A program made the position numbers and the translations under genes. Positions 9,299 through 18,559 of a DNA stretch of 64,000 nucleotides are shown here, one piece after another. The notes under the pieces were generated by a model, which did not search any database, was not told the DNA's origin, and worked only from the letters and a program-made list of their open reading frames with translations. The stretch comes from Virgibacillus_P tibetensis (GTDB lineage Bacteria; Bacillota; Bacilli; Bacillales; Amphibacillaceae), in the NCBI RefSeq assembly GCF_036026595.1, contig NZ_JARZFX010000001.1:558001-622000 (forward strand), in the 5' to 3' direction. How positions within the stretch are numbered: position 1 is the first letter of the stretch; each line of letters begins with the position of its first letter.

Positions 9299-9616
9299 AT
9301 GAGTTTAAGTCGTGTGCAACTCAATGGAAAAGATATTTTAGAGAAAGAATTTAAGGTAGCAATGCGAGGCTATAACCAAGAAGAGGTTGATGAGTTTCTG
9401 GATGCAGTGATTCAGGACTACGACATCTTCAAACAAGAAATTGACAGATTACGCCAGGAAAATGAACGACTTAAAAAAGGTTCACAAGAACAGACAAGGA
9501 CAAGAACTGCTCAACCAGCAACACAAGTAAATTATGATGTTCTTAAAAGATTATCCAACCTGGAAAAAGCAGTTTTTGGTAAAAAGTTCACTGAGTCTGG
9601 AGAGGGGAATGGATAA
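9299..9616 (+). CDS. gpsB: Cell division protein GpsB
   Basis: DivIVA-like cytosolic hexamer that shuttles PBP1 between the division site and the side wall. The N-terminal domain (residues 1-65) has the DILEKEFKVAMRGYNQEEVD motif that binds membrane and PBP tails and then a coiled coil (IDRLRQENERLKK). A polar linker leads to the C-terminal trimerisation helix (YDVLKRLSNLEKAVFG). The length of 105 residues is typical. It lies upstream of rnpB, the conserved order. Its partner PonA is encoded 3.4 kb upstream and carries a basic cytoplasmic tail of the kind GpsB binds. Confidence 0.96.
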   Translation: MSLSRVQLNGKDILEKEFKVAMRGYNQEEVDEFLDAVIQDYDIFKQEIDRLRQENERLKKGSQEQTRTRTAQPATQVNYDVLKRLSNLEKAVFGKKFTESGEGNG

Positions 9617-9645
9617 ACAAAAGATTATCCAATTTTTCCCATCAC

Positions 9646-9674
9646 TTGAATCAATGGTAATATCATGCTAGAAT
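9646..9674 (+). promoter_or_regulatory. SigA-type promoter for rnpB
   Basis: TTGAAT (9646-9651) and TAGAAT (9669-9674) are separated by exactly 17 nt. They place transcription start near 9681-9686, at the 5' end of the RNase P RNA. Confidence 0.75.
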
Positions 9675-9685
9675 AAGAGAAGGAA

Positions 9686-10084
9686 ATATTAAATACTCAT
9701 GTGATCGCTGTATTAATTTACAGAGGAAAGTCCATGCTCGCACAGACTGAGATGTTTGTAGTGTTCGTGCTTGACGAAATCATAAGTCAAGGTAGCCAAT
9801 GAGGTTAACGGCAGGAGATATTCCTAAGTCATTTATGATATGGAATACTATCCTTGAAAGTGCCACAGTGACGTAGCTGGAATGGAAACATTTCGGGTGG
9901 AACGAGGTAAACCCCACGAGTGAGCAACCCAAACAATGGTAGGGGCATCCTTTAGTAGGGAATTCAACCGAAAGAGGGACAAGTGTTACTTGTAGATAGA
10001 TGATTACAACCAGACGTACGAGGCTGACCACCGTTGGAAGTACACTGGTACAGAACATGGCTTATCGAGTATTTAATGGTCTAC
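9686..10084 (+). ncRNA. rnpB: RNase P RNA, Bacillus type B
   Basis: Catalytic RNA of RNase P, which matures tRNA 5' ends. Conserved elements are visible: AGAGGAAAGTCCATGCTCGC near the 5' end, then a CATAAGTCAAG segment and GAAAGTGCCACAGTGACG. The central GGAACGAGGTAAACCCC stretch follows, then GATAGATGATTAC, and finally ACATGGCTTATCGAGTATTTAA, part of which pairs back to TTAAATACTC at the 5' end (helix P1). The order and spacing match the type B structure. It sits between gpsB and ypsC as in B. subtilis. Confidence 0.95.
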
Positions 10085-10097
10085 ATAACGAATAATT

Positions 10098-10138
10098 AAA
10101 CCTTTTTGATGGCATAGTGCTATTGGAAAGGTTTTTTC
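10098..10138 (+). terminator. Terminator after rnpB
   Basis: AAACCTTT (10098-10105) pairs with AAAGGTTT (10127-10134), with an ATAG/CTAT inner pairing, followed by TTTT. Confidence 0.8.
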
Positions 10139-10252
10139 GCGTTTAAGACATCATATTCATCCATTCAACAAGTGAATGGATATGTTTTCATTTTACCTAA
10201 TAGGTTATGATAAACTAAAACAAACTTAATTTTTGAAATGAGAGGTAACTTT

Positions 10253-11389
10253 ATGCAGAATGTAACATTAATTGCAACAGCAGCTATGGGTTTAGAATCT
10301 GTAGTCGCCAATGAAGTAAAACAATTAGGATATGATGTAACCGTAGAGAATGGAAAGGTTATCTTTGAAGCCCCCATTTCAGCAATACCACGCTGTAATC
10401 TATGGCTAAGAACAGCAGACCGTGTAAGAGTACTTGTTGGAAAGTTTAAGGCCACGACATTTGACGAACTTTTTGAGTCAACGAAAGCACTACCTTGGGA
10501 GGATTACATTTCAGAAGATGGAATGTTTCCAGTCACCGGTAAATCATTGAATTCAAAGCTGTATAGTGTTCCTGATTGCCAGGCGATTGTTAAGAAGGCA
10601 ATTGTAGATCGATTGAAGTTGAAATACGGAATCGCTACAAAAATGCCAGAGACAGGAGCAACTTACAAATTAGAAATAGCACTACTCAAAGATGTTGCTA
10701 CATTAACCATGGATACATCCGGAGCAGGTCTACATAAGAGAGGCTATCGTGTGGGTCAAGGTGAAGCGCCTTTAAAAGAAACAATGGCAGCAGCCCTGGT
10801 CATGCTGACGAATTGGAAGCCGGACTATCCCTTGATAGATCCATTTTGTGGTTCTGGTACCATTGCCATTGAAGCAGCGTTAATTGGCCAGAATATTGCT
10901 CCAGGTTTTAATCGTGAATTCGCCTCCCAAGACTGGAAGTGGATTAGAAATAAATACTGGGAAGAAGCAGCTGAAGAAGTGGAAGATAAGGCAAATTATG
11001 ATCAAAAACTTGACATCATTGGGTCTGATATTGACTATAACCTAATTAAAATAGCGAACGACAATGCCATTGAAGCAGGGCTTGGTGATCTTATATCATG
11101 GAAACAAATGCAAGTAAGGGATTTGTTTATTCGAAATGAGAACGGGTATTTAATAGGAAATCCACCTTATGGACAAAGACTGGGTGATGAAGATGCAGTT
11201 GCAGAGATTTATAGGGAACTTGGAAATGTTATGCGTAGTCACCCTAGTTGGAGTGTCTATATCCTCACTGCCTTTGAAAACTTTGAAAAACAGTTTGGCA
11301 AAAAAGCAACGAAAAAAAGAAAATTATTTAACGGGTTCATCCGAACAGATTACTATCAATATTTTGGTACTAAAATAAAGGGGGAATAA
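10253..11389 (+). CDS. ypsC: THUMP-domain 23S rRNA guanine-N2 methyltransferase (RlmL/YpsC-like)
   Basis: SAM-dependent enzyme predicted to make N2-methylguanosine in 23S rRNA. An N-terminal ferredoxin-like part and THUMP RNA-binding domain (about residues 45-155) precede a Rossmann methyltransferase domain. The latter has motif I DPFCGSGTIAIEAA, an acidic GSDID ribose-binding motif, and the catalytic NPPYG motif. Start: ATG at 10253 after AGAGGT; the in-frame ATG at 10238 overlaps that site. Length is 378 residues. ypwA starts 3 nt after its stop, so the pair is an operon. Confidence 0.92.
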   Translation: MQNVTLIATAAMGLESVVANEVKQLGYDVTVENGKVIFEAPISAIPRCNLWLRTADRVRVLVGKFKATTFDELFESTKALPWEDYISEDGMFPVTGKSLNSKLYSVPDCQAIVKKAIVDRLKLKYGIATKMPETGATYKLEIALLKDVATLTMDTSGAGLHKRGYRVGQGEAPLKETMAAALVMLTNWKPDYPLIDPFCGSGTIAIEAALIGQNIAPGFNREFASQDWKWIRNKYWEEAAEEVEDKANYDQKLDIIGSDIDYNLIKIANDNAIEAGLGDLISWKQMQVRDLFIRNENGYLIGNPPYGQRLGDEDAVAEIYRELGNVMRSHPSWSVYILTAFENFEKQFGKKATKKRKLFNGFIRTDYYQYFGTKIKGE

Positions 11390-11392
11390 AGC

Positions 11393-12892
11393 TTGGATAA
11401 CACCTATTTAATCGAAAAGGACTTTAAAAACTTATTGAAAGAACAGAGTGCTTATCAAGAAGCAATAGCGCTGGCACAATGGGATTTGCGCACAAAAATA
11501 CCTGAAAATGGTATTGAACAGCGCTCAGAAATTATAGGTTTTCTCTCTGAAAAGTCACATCAGCTGGAGACATCTGAAAAGATGAAATATTTTATTGATC
11601 TATTAAAAGATAACACGAATGATGAGATCATGATAAAAACGGTAGCTGAATGTGAAGAGAAGTATAATCGAAACCGTAAAATTCCTCATAATGAATATAA
11701 AGAATATGTGATGCTCCAATCTAAATCTGAAGCGATATGGCAGGAGGCAAGAAAAAAATCAGATTTCGCCCTTTTTCAACCCTACTTGGAAAAACTGGTT
11801 GAATATAATAAAAGGTTTGCAGCTTATTGGGGCTATGAAGATAACATCTATGATGCACTTTTACATAATTATGAACCGGGAGTAACAACTAAAGAATTAG
11901 ATGACATATTTCCTCAACTGAAAAATTCACTAAGTTCCTTATTAGAAAGAATTAATCTTAGTAATTACAAACCTGATCCGACTGTTTTGAAAGGTCACTT
12001 TCCAAAAAGGAATCAAGAAAACTTCAGTATGGAAGTACTTAGGCAAATGGAATATGATTTCACCTCCGGTAGACTTGATGAAACTGTGCATCCTTTTGCC
12101 ATTGCCTTAAATAAGCATGATGTTCGTATCACAACTAGGTATGATGAACAAGACTTTCGTGTTGCTGTATTTGGCACCATTCATGAGGGTGGGCATGCAT
12201 TGTATGAACAAAATATTAATCAAGATTTAGTAAACACGCCGCTTGCAACCGGAACATCGATGGGAATTCATGAATCACAGTCACTTTTCTGGGAAAACTT
12301 TGTAGGCAGAAGTAAGGCCTATTGGGAAACATATTATGATTTATTTAAAACCTTTGCTCCAAGTCATTACCAACAGATTCCATTCGATGACTTTTATCGT
12401 GCCGTCAATGAAGTTAAGTCATCCTTTATCAGAATAGAAGCAGATGAATTAACATATCCGCTTCATATTATGATTCGGTATGAGCTGGAAAAAGCGTTAA
12501 TCAATGATGAAATTAAGGTGAAGGACTTACCACACCTTTGGAATGAAAAGATGGTGGATTATTTAGGGGTAAGACCAACATCAGATCGAGAAGGAGTATT
12601 GCAGGATATCCACTGGGCAGGAGGAGATTTTGGCTATTTCCCTTCCTACGCTTTAGGTTATATGTACGCAGCACAGTTAAAGGAAGCATTAAATAAAGAA
12701 ATGAACTTGGATAAACTCATAACAACTGGTAAGTTTACTAAAATAAAGCAATGGCTAAGCGATAATATTCACCATTACGGTAAAATGAAGAAACCATTAG
12801 AGATTATTGAAGATGTTACACACGAAAAGCTAAATTCAGATTATCTCGTAAATTATTTAACTGCAAAATATACAGATATTTATAAACTCTGA
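11393..12892 (+). CDS. ypwA: M32 family metallocarboxypeptidase
   Basis: Zinc carboxypeptidase Taq-type, 499 residues, with the active-site HEGGHALYEQ (HExxH) and the downstream M32 motifs HESQS and IRIEADELTYPLHI. It cleaves C-terminal residues from peptides in the cytoplasm and is nearly all-helical. Start: TTG at 11393 preceded by AAGGGGG. It probably recycles peptides; coupling to ypsC is likely only transcriptional. Confidence 0.93.
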   Translation: MDNTYLIEKDFKNLLKEQSAYQEAIALAQWDLRTKIPENGIEQRSEIIGFLSEKSHQLETSEKMKYFIDLLKDNTNDEIMIKTVAECEEKYNRNRKIPHNEYKEYVMLQSKSEAIWQEARKKSDFALFQPYLEKLVEYNKRFAAYWGYEDNIYDALLHNYEPGVTTKELDDIFPQLKNSLSSLLERINLSNYKPDPTVLKGHFPKRNQENFSMEVLRQMEYDFTSGRLDETVHPFAIALNKHDVRITTRYDEQDFRVAVFGTIHEGGHALYEQNINQDLVNTPLATGTSMGIHESQSLFWENFVGRSKAYWETYYDLFKTFAPSHYQQIPFDDFYRAVNEVKSSFIRIEADELTYPLHIMIRYELEKALINDEIKVKDLPHLWNEKMVDYLGVRPTSDREGVLQDIHWAGGDFGYFPSYALGYMYAAQLKEALNKEMNLDKLITTGKFTKIKQWLSDNIHHYGKMKKPLEIIEDVTHEKLNSDYLVNYLTAKYTDIYKL

Positions 12893-12977
12893 GCATTAGG
12901 ACGTTGATTGATTTATTATTTGGGGAGTGTTCTACTGCCAGATGTGGAATAAAATATGGTTTGGAAAAGGTGACTTT

Positions 12978-14063
12978 ATGACATATATTTGTTCAACTGG
13001 TATTGGTATTCCCAAATACACTTTAAAACAAAATGAGGTAAAGCAACTTGTAAAAGAAGTGTTCATCTATTCTGAAAAACAAATAAATAGATTATTACCT
13101 GTTTTTGATAATGCCCAAGTAACCGATAGACAATTCGTTGTCGAAAAAGATTGGTTCAAAGAAAAACATTCATTTCAGGAAAGAAATGATTTATATCAAA
13201 ACTATTCTAAAGAATATGCATTAAAAGCTATCGATAACTGCCTGTCTAATTCACAATTTCTTACTACGGATATTCCCTATGAAGCCATTGACATGATCAT
13301 TTATGTATCAAGTACGGGAATAGCTACCCCATCCATGGATGTTCACCTGCTTAATGAGCGACCATTCCGTCAAGATGTTAATCGTATGCCATTATGGGGG
13401 CTAGGCTGTGCTGGAGGTGCGATAGGGTTATCCCGGGCACATGACTGGATAACATCACATCCGGAGAAAACAGCCTTACTAATTTGTTGTGAACTTTGCA
13501 GCTTGACATTTCAAAAAGGAGATATGAAAAAGAGCAATATGATAGGGACTGCGCTTTTTGGTGATGGAATAAGTGCAACCCTGGTTACTGGTGATCAATC
13601 GCCATATCTCTCGTACCGTAGAAGTACAACCCCAAAAATTATGTACACCAGCTCCTTAACTAAAAGAAACAGCACTTCTGTTATGGGATGGAAAGTAACA
13701 AACAGCGGGTTAGAAGTAGTATTCTCAAAAAGCATCCCTGCCCTTGTAGACTCTTTCTGGGTAGAGCATATTAATGCCTTTTTAAGGGAGACTGAACTTA
13801 CAGAAGAAATGATTCACTCCTTTATAGCGCATCCTGGAGGTAAGAAAGTGCTGGACGCAATGGAACGTGTCTTACAGACTTCTGCTGAAAAACTTAGCCA
13901 TTCTTACAATGTCCTTAATAACCATGGTAATATGTCATCTGCTACAGTAATGTATGTGTTAGGTGAATGGATGAAACAATCTGTTGCCAAAAATGAAAAG
14001 AGTATATTATCTGCACTGGGGCCTGGATTCAGTTCCGAATTAATTTTATTGGAGTGGGGTTAA
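12978..14063 (+). CDS. bcsA: Type III polyketide synthase (BcsA-like)
   Basis: Chalcone synthase-like enzyme that extends fatty acyl-CoA starters with malonyl-CoA to alkylpyrones. Catalytic cysteine is in WGLGCAGGAIGLSRA; the other triad members are in IAHPGGKKV (His) and NNHGNMSSAT (Asn). SSTGIATPS and ELCSLTFQKGD are strongly BcsA-like. Start: ATG at 12978 after AAAAGGTGAC (361 residues); the frame is open further upstream without a ribosome site. ypbQ follows 2 nt later. In B. subtilis BpsA/BpsB (BcsA/YpbQ) make and methylate alkylpyrones. Confidence 0.93.
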   Translation: MTYICSTGIGIPKYTLKQNEVKQLVKEVFIYSEKQINRLLPVFDNAQVTDRQFVVEKDWFKEKHSFQERNDLYQNYSKEYALKAIDNCLSNSQFLTTDIPYEAIDMIIYVSSTGIATPSMDVHLLNERPFRQDVNRMPLWGLGCAGGAIGLSRAHDWITSHPEKTALLICCELCSLTFQKGDMKKSNMIGTALFGDGISATLVTGDQSPYLSYRRSTTPKIMYTSSLTKRNSTSVMGWKVTNSGLEVVFSKSIPALVDSFWVEHINAFLRETELTEEMIHSFIAHPGGKKVLDAMERVLQTSAEKLSHSYNVLNNHGNMSSATVMYVLGEWMKQSVAKNEKSILSALGPGFSSELILLEWG

Positions 14064-14065
14064 AA

Positions 14066-14602
14066 ATGCCTTTATTTATGTGGGGTTTAATTAGTGTTAT
14101 TATTATTCAGCGTTTAGTTGAACTGAATATTGCTAAAAAAAACGAGAAATGGATGAAGGAAAGAGGGGGTATTGAAAGAGGACAAAGCCACTACAAATGG
14201 TTTATCATTCTTCACGTCTTGTTTTTTATAAGCCTGCTGCTTGAATCCATGATGCGGGATGTTACCCATGTCACTCTCAATTATTTCTTGTTTGCTGTTT
14301 TCATCCTTACGCAATTAATTAGGATATGGTGCATTCGTACCCTGGGTAAATTTTGGAATACAAAGATAATTATCTCTCCTAATTTTTCATTAGTCAGTGA
14401 AGGACCCTATAAATTTGTGAAGCACCCGAACTACATTATTGTAGGTATTGAGCTAATAGTTATTCCTTTGTTGTTCGGTGCTTACATAACAGCTGTGGTA
14501 TTTCCAATTTTACATGTCTTATTACTAACAATAAGAATACCAAGTGAAGAAAAAGCACTTGCTGAAGTGAAGTTTTCCCGGGAAAGAAATGAGAATCATT
14601 AA
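14066..14602 (+). CDS. ypbQ: Isoprenylcysteine methyltransferase-family membrane enzyme (YpbQ/BpsB-like)
   Basis: A 178-residue integral membrane protein with about four to five membrane segments. The C-terminal GPYKFVKHPNYIIVGIEL motif is the SAM-binding signature of the ICMT/PEMT superfamily, and the N-terminal ELNIAKKNEKWMKERGG is typical of YpbQ. The predicted role is O-methylation of the alkylpyrone made by the adjacent BcsA. Start: ATG at 14066, with GGAGTGGGG in the end of bcsA as the ribosome site. A paralogue lies at 17321-17833 on the other side of the cytochrome oxidase genes. Confidence 0.88.
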   Translation: MPLFMWGLISVIIIQRLVELNIAKKNEKWMKERGGIERGQSHYKWFIILHVLFFISLLLESMMRDVTHVTLNYFLFAVFILTQLIRIWCIRTLGKFWNTKIIISPNFSLVSEGPYKFVKHPNYIIVGIELIVIPLLFGAYITAVVFPILHVLLLTIRIPSEEKALAEVKFSRERNENH

Positions 14603-14620
14603 AATCAGCCTTTTATATTA

Positions 14621-14660
14621 AAAGAGGACAGCTGTGTATAGACTGTCCTCTTACTATTTT
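14621..14660. terminator. Bidirectional terminator between ypbQ and the oxidase operon
   Basis: AGAGGACAG (14623-14631) pairs with CTGTCCTCT (14643-14651), with A-rich sequence before and T-rich after, so it can end transcription from both convergent units. Confidence 0.88.
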
Positions 14661-16354
14661 TAATTATTCCCTATCGGCCAATCAAATGGTGGGGAGCCTG
14701 GTGGTGAATTTTGAATTATATCTACAAAAGGAATCGTGTATGCAAATAATATCAAAGCAATCGTAATAGCGATCCACAACTTCCAGTTCTCCAGGAATTT
14801 CGGTGTTGGTTCAGCATCATCTTCTTCTTCAGCGATAGGATATTCTTCTTCCCCTTTAGGCGTGAAGAATGATAGTTTGACAAAAATATATACCATCAAC
14901 AGAATACCTATAAATAGGATGGATCCTCCAACAGCTTGTGCCATTTGATATCCAATCCATTCAGTTGCTTGCTCTGTTCCGCCATACTCGGAGTAGGATG
15001 AGCGTCTTGGCCCTCCTAGAAGACCTTGTATGTGCATGGCTCCAGACATAATAGTCATACCAACAGTCCAGATAATTGATTGAATAATACCGAGTCGGTT
15101 AATTGATTTGGTTAGTGTTCTGCCTGTTAAATGCGGCACAAGCCAATAAGTTATCCCGAAAAACGTCAATATTACAGTAGTGGCAACAGTTAAATGAAAA
15201 TGCCCTGTGACCCAAATGGTATTATGAACAACGGCATTCATTTGATGGGAAGCATTAATAATACCACCAGCGCCACCCGGTATAAAGGCTAACATACCAA
15301 TTACAGGAGCAAGGAAACGAACATCCTTCCAAGGCAAATGCCTGAACCAGCCAAACAAACTTCCAAAACCTTTGCGACGTCCAGTGACTTCAAATGTGGC
15401 AAAGATGGAAAACGCTGTCATCAGACTAGGTATTACAACCATAAAAGTTAGGACAACCTGAATAAACTTCCATGTTGGGTCAATTCCAGGTTCCGTTAAT
15501 TGGTGATGGAACCCTACAGGAATAGAGAAGAACAATAATAAGATAAATGCCATTCTTGCAAGTGAATCACTGAATAATTTCCCACCGATGATTTTTGGTA
15601 TTATAGCATACCATGCCATATAAGCTGGTAATAACCAGAAATACACTAGCGGATGTCCAAAATACCAGAATAATGTTCTACTTACTAGAACGTTAATCGT
15701 TTCAGCATAGCCAAGTGACCATGGGATGAATTGAACAAGTACTGCGACTGCAACGCCGATGGATGCAATGATCCACATAAGCATGTTAATTGTAACCATA
15801 AACGCCAGCAGCGGTGATTTTTCACCAGGATGTTTCTTTTTCCAAACATATAACTGACGGAAATTAACAACTCCTGCAATCCAGCTTCCAATAATAACCA
15901 GAGCCAATCCCATATAAAACGCTGGATGGGCTTTTAATGGTGCATAGAAAGTGTAAAGAACACTTGCTTTTCCCAATAAAATGGTTATTGCAGTCATTAC
16001 TGTACCAACAAGCATTACCCAAAATCCCAACCAAGCTACTTTACGTTGTTTGTCTGACATTCCTACAGTTTTACCCATTAGAGAAAACTGAAATCCGATA
16101 ATAAAATAAGTTGTCAATACAAGCCCCAGAATTACGCCATGAACAGTCAACACCTGATAATAATCAATACCCCAAGGTAATGTGATAGTTCCTGACCTTA
16201 CTAATGTTTGAAGAAGTCCCATTAATCCTCCAATAAATAAAGATATAAATGCAACATGCAGGAAGGACATATACAGTCTGGATTCTTGTTTAGAAATAGT
16301 CAAAGGTAGCCTCGAATTATTCGTTGTAGTTGTCTTTATATTTTCAATCGCCAT
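14660..16354 (-). CDS. cbaA: ba3-type cytochrome c oxidase subunit I
   Basis: Heme-copper terminal oxidase, catalytic subunit, 564 residues with about 13 membrane segments. Heme and copper ligands are visible: HGVILGL (low-spin heme His), FGHPLVYFWLLPAY (CuB His and the following Tyr), HHQ (CuB His pair), and VTGHFHLTVAT (heme a3 and b ligands). It reduces O2 to water and pumps protons. It overlaps the subunit II stop by one base. The divergent sequence compared with aa3 enzymes and the tiny third gene upstream mark the ba3 class. Confidence 0.93.
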   Translation of the reverse strand: MAIENIKTTTTNNSRLPLTISKQESRLYMSFLHVAFISLFIGGLMGLLQTLVRSGTITLPWGIDYYQVLTVHGVILGLVLTTYFIIGFQFSLMGKTVGMSDKQRKVAWLGFWVMLVGTVMTAITILLGKASVLYTFYAPLKAHPAFYMGLALVIIGSWIAGVVNFRQLYVWKKKHPGEKSPLLAFMVTINMLMWIIASIGVAVAVLVQFIPWSLGYAETINVLVSRTLFWYFGHPLVYFWLLPAYMAWYAIIPKIIGGKLFSDSLARMAFILLLFFSIPVGFHHQLTEPGIDPTWKFIQVVLTFMVVIPSLMTAFSIFATFEVTGRRKGFGSLFGWFRHLPWKDVRFLAPVIGMLAFIPGGAGGIINASHQMNAVVHNTIWVTGHFHLTVATTVILTFFGITYWLVPHLTGRTLTKSINRLGIIQSIIWTVGMTIMSGAMHIQGLLGGPRRSSYSEYGGTEQATEWIGYQMAQAVGGSILFIGILLMVYIFVKLSFFTPKGEEEYPIAEEEDDAEPTPKFLENWKLWIAITIALILFAYTIPFVDIIQNSPPGSPPFDWPIGNN

Positions 16355-16857
16355 TATTCATACACCTCCACAGTTGCAAACATTAAGTGATGGCCGAGAC
16401 CGCAATATTCGTTGCACACAATTGTATACTCACCAGTTTTATCCATTACTGTTTCTAAACTACTTATATAACCTGGTTCAACCATCATGTTTACGTTTGT
16501 CCCTGCTATATTAAATCCATGTACCACATCAGGGGTAGTTACTTGAAACAACACGGTTGACCCTTTGGGAATACGTAAATTCCTTACCTGAGCACCGTCC
16601 TCATCCAGTCCCAGGTCATAATTAAATGCCGTGGCTACAATATTGACAATATATTTATCATCGGCCACTTGTGTAATTCCTAAGTTCTCTTGCTGAAAAG
16701 CTTCATGTGCCTCAATATTTTCCGGATCGATAGTAACACCATGACTTTGTGGATGAGTACCTTGCCAAAACGCTCCGAAACCCAAGACCATTAAAAATAC
16801 TACTAATGACCCTATTCCAAAGATCAACCACACCTTTTCATATTTGTGTAAATGCAT
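16354..16857 (-). CDS. cbaB: ba3-type cytochrome c oxidase subunit II (CuA)
   Basis: A 167-residue protein with one N-terminal membrane anchor (about residues 10-32) and an outward-facing cupredoxin domain. The binuclear CuA site is seen as VHGFNI... and CNEYCGLGHHLM (two Cys, His, Met). It accepts electrons from cytochrome c and passes them to subunit I. Short length and the single anchor are typical of ba3 subunit II. The stop and the subunit I start share one base (16354). Confidence 0.93.
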   Translation of the reverse strand: MHLHKYEKVWLIFGIGSLVVFLMVLGFGAFWQGTHPQSHGVTIDPENIEAHEAFQQENLGITQVADDKYIVNIVATAFNYDLGLDEDGAQVRNLRIPKGSTVLFQVTTPDVVHGFNIAGTNVNMMVEPGYISSLETVMDKTGEYTIVCNEYCGLGHHLMFATVEVYE

Positions 16858-16886
16858 GCTTAATCACTCCCCAATATATACTTTTT

Positions 16887-17033
16887 CTACCTGCCAATAA
16901 ATAATGCAAAAACACCAGCCCAGCTAACAATAATAAATAACCCAATTAACATTACAGATATAAAAGTGCCCTTTAAATTTGGTTCTTCTTTTTGTGTATC
17001 TGTTTGAGGCTTTCTTTCCTGTACACTGCTCAT
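16887..17033 (-). CDS. ba3 oxidase small subunit IIa
   Basis: A 48-residue ORF starting MSSVQERKPQTDTQKEE and ending in one hydrophobic helix (about residues 24-46) and GR. AAGGGGTGA lies 9 nt before its ATG. Size, one-helix layout and position directly upstream of subunit II match the subunit 2A of ba3 oxidases (Thermus and Bacillaceae). In that family it supplies the helix that is missing from the short subunit II. The gene lies 29 nt ahead of subunit II and is missed by most ORF length cut-offs. Confidence 0.8.
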   Translation of the reverse strand: MSSVQERKPQTDTQKEEPNLKGTFISVMLIGLFIIVSWAGVFALFIGR

Positions 17034-17320
17034 TCCAATCACCCCTTCAAAGCAGATTAATTCCTCTTGTTTTTATCATACACAAATTAGTAATAGAATT
17101 AATTGGAATAGCGCACGTTTCACAGATTGTTCAAGAAGACTCAAGGGACGCTGTTTAGATGTTTTACTAACTTTTAAGTTAATAAACTATATGGCTTTTT
17201 TGTGACTTTTTTGTTAATAATCCTTGAAAAACAGAACAAACTATCTATATCTATGGAGATCAGACGTTACTAGAAAATAACAACGATCCATAACATAGTG
17301 CAGAATGGGAGTGGGGTTAT

Positions 17321-17833
17321 ATGACATATTGGATGTGGGTATTATTTGTGTTTGTGCTATGCGAAAGAGTTATGGAGTTAAAAATTGCAAGAGAAAATGA
17401 AATATGGCTGAAGGAAAGGGGAGGGGTACTGAAAGAAGAAAGAAGATATAGGTGGTCTAAGCTGCTCTATATGTCGTTTCTGGTATCAATTTTTTGGGAA
17501 GCTACAACACGTTCTGTACCAGATTTACACCTAAACTACTTCCTTCTTTTTATACTCAGTTTTATAATTGGAGGGAAGATTTGGTGCATATATTCTCTGA
17601 AAAAGTTTTGGAATTTGAAACAAATCGTAGTACCGGGAGTTTATATTCTTAAAAAGGGGCCATATAAATACGCCAAACAGCCCTACAATATCTTTACAAT
17701 AGCATCTATGTTCATAACACCATTGATTTTTGGAGCATATATTAGCGCGTTTGTTTATCCAATTCTGTATATAATACTAAGTAAAATCAGCTTAACAAGG
17801 AAGGAACCTGCCTTTTCAAAAGTTTCCCTTTAA
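17321..17833 (+). CDS. Second isoprenylcysteine methyltransferase-family membrane protein
   Basis: 170 residues, similar throughout to the YpbQ-like protein at 14066-14602: both begin near MxWxLFVFVL..ERVMELKIARENEIWLKERGG and share a LNYFLLF helix, a KxWCIxSLxKFWN segment and a final FGAYISAxVYPILH helix. The SAM motif is altered to GPYKYAKQPYNIF, where the family HPNY has become QPYN, so methyl transfer may be lost or changed. It stands alone, with a GGGAGTGGGG site before its ATG, and has no polyketide synthase beside it. Confidence 0.8.
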   Translation: MTYWMWVLFVFVLCERVMELKIARENEIWLKERGGVLKEERRYRWSKLLYMSFLVSIFWEATTRSVPDLHLNYFLLFILSFIIGGKIWCIYSLKKFWNLKQIVVPGVYILKKGPYKYAKQPYNIFTIASMFITPLIFGAYISAFVYPILYIILSKISLTRKEPAFSKVSL

Positions 17834-17874
17834 CAAAATCGGACAGCTATACTAATAGCTATCCGATTTTGTTT
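17834..17874. terminator. Bidirectional terminator
   Basis: ACAAAATCGGACAGCTAT pairs with ATAGCTATCCGATTTTGT with one bulge. It overlaps the 3' end of the minus-strand transporter gene and serves both convergent genes. Confidence 0.85.
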
Positions 17875-18550
17875 CTTTATTATTATGCATGCTTTTTGCA
17901 ATATACATGAATGGCGTATCCATTAATGCAACCACAAATTTTATAATGTACGTAGTAATGAAAATTTCAATCCAGATAGAAAGTGGAAACTGTCCATAAA
18001 ATGCTATTGTACAAAACACTGCTGTATCCAGTAGTTGGCTGATTGCAGTACTTCCATTATTTCTGATCCATAAATGTTTATTTGTGGGGAATAACTTTCT
18101 TAGTTTGTCATATATCCATACATCAGAATACTGACTGATAATATAAGCAGCTAAACTTCCCGCAGCGACTTGGGGAATCAAACCAAAAATACCTTCTAAT
18201 GCACCTTGAGCAATATCATCCGCCCCTGGTTCAAACTGAAGTGCTCCCTGCATGACAAGGGTCATCGTAATTAATGTAGTGAACCCTAACCAAACAGCTT
18301 TCTTAGCTTCTTTTTTACCGTACTTTTCATTTAGTATATCGGTCGCTAAAAAAGCTGTTCCGTACATTATATTTCCTAACGTAGCGGTTAGTCCCAGTAG
18401 TTCAACTGTTTTTAAAACTTGTATGTTAGCTATAACTGTAGCCATACCAATCCATACAAATAAACCCATCTTACCAAACAATCGGTAAAACAGTAAAAGC
18501 AGCGAAAAATTTACGAGTGCAAATAAAATCCAGATTATTTCGTTGGACAT
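17852..18550 (-). CDS. ypdP: Queuosine precursor transporter (VUT/YhhQ family)
   Basis: 232-residue membrane protein of the vitamin-uptake-transporter family with about six to seven membrane helices. The family signature is seen in the segment NIMYGTAFLATDILNEKYGKK, followed by a helix pair and a conserved acidic/Asn-rich DVWIYDKLRK stretch. It is predicted to import preQ0/preQ1 for tRNA queuosine synthesis. Start: ATG at 18550, 9 nt after GGAGG. The longer frame upstream is the riboswitch leader, not coding. The preQ1 riboswitch in the leader supports the substrate. Confidence 0.88.
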   Translation of the reverse strand: MSNEIIWILFALVNFSLLLLFYRLFGKMGLFVWIGMATVIANIQVLKTVELLGLTATLGNIMYGTAFLATDILNEKYGKKEAKKAVWLGFTTLITMTLVMQGALQFEPGADDIAQGALEGIFGLIPQVAAGSLAAYIISQYSDVWIYDKLRKLFPTNKHLWIRNNGSTAISQLLDTAVFCTIAFYGQFPLSIWIEIFITTYIIKFVVALMDTPFMYIAKSMHNNKETKSDSY

Positions 18551-18559
18551 GGTTAAATA

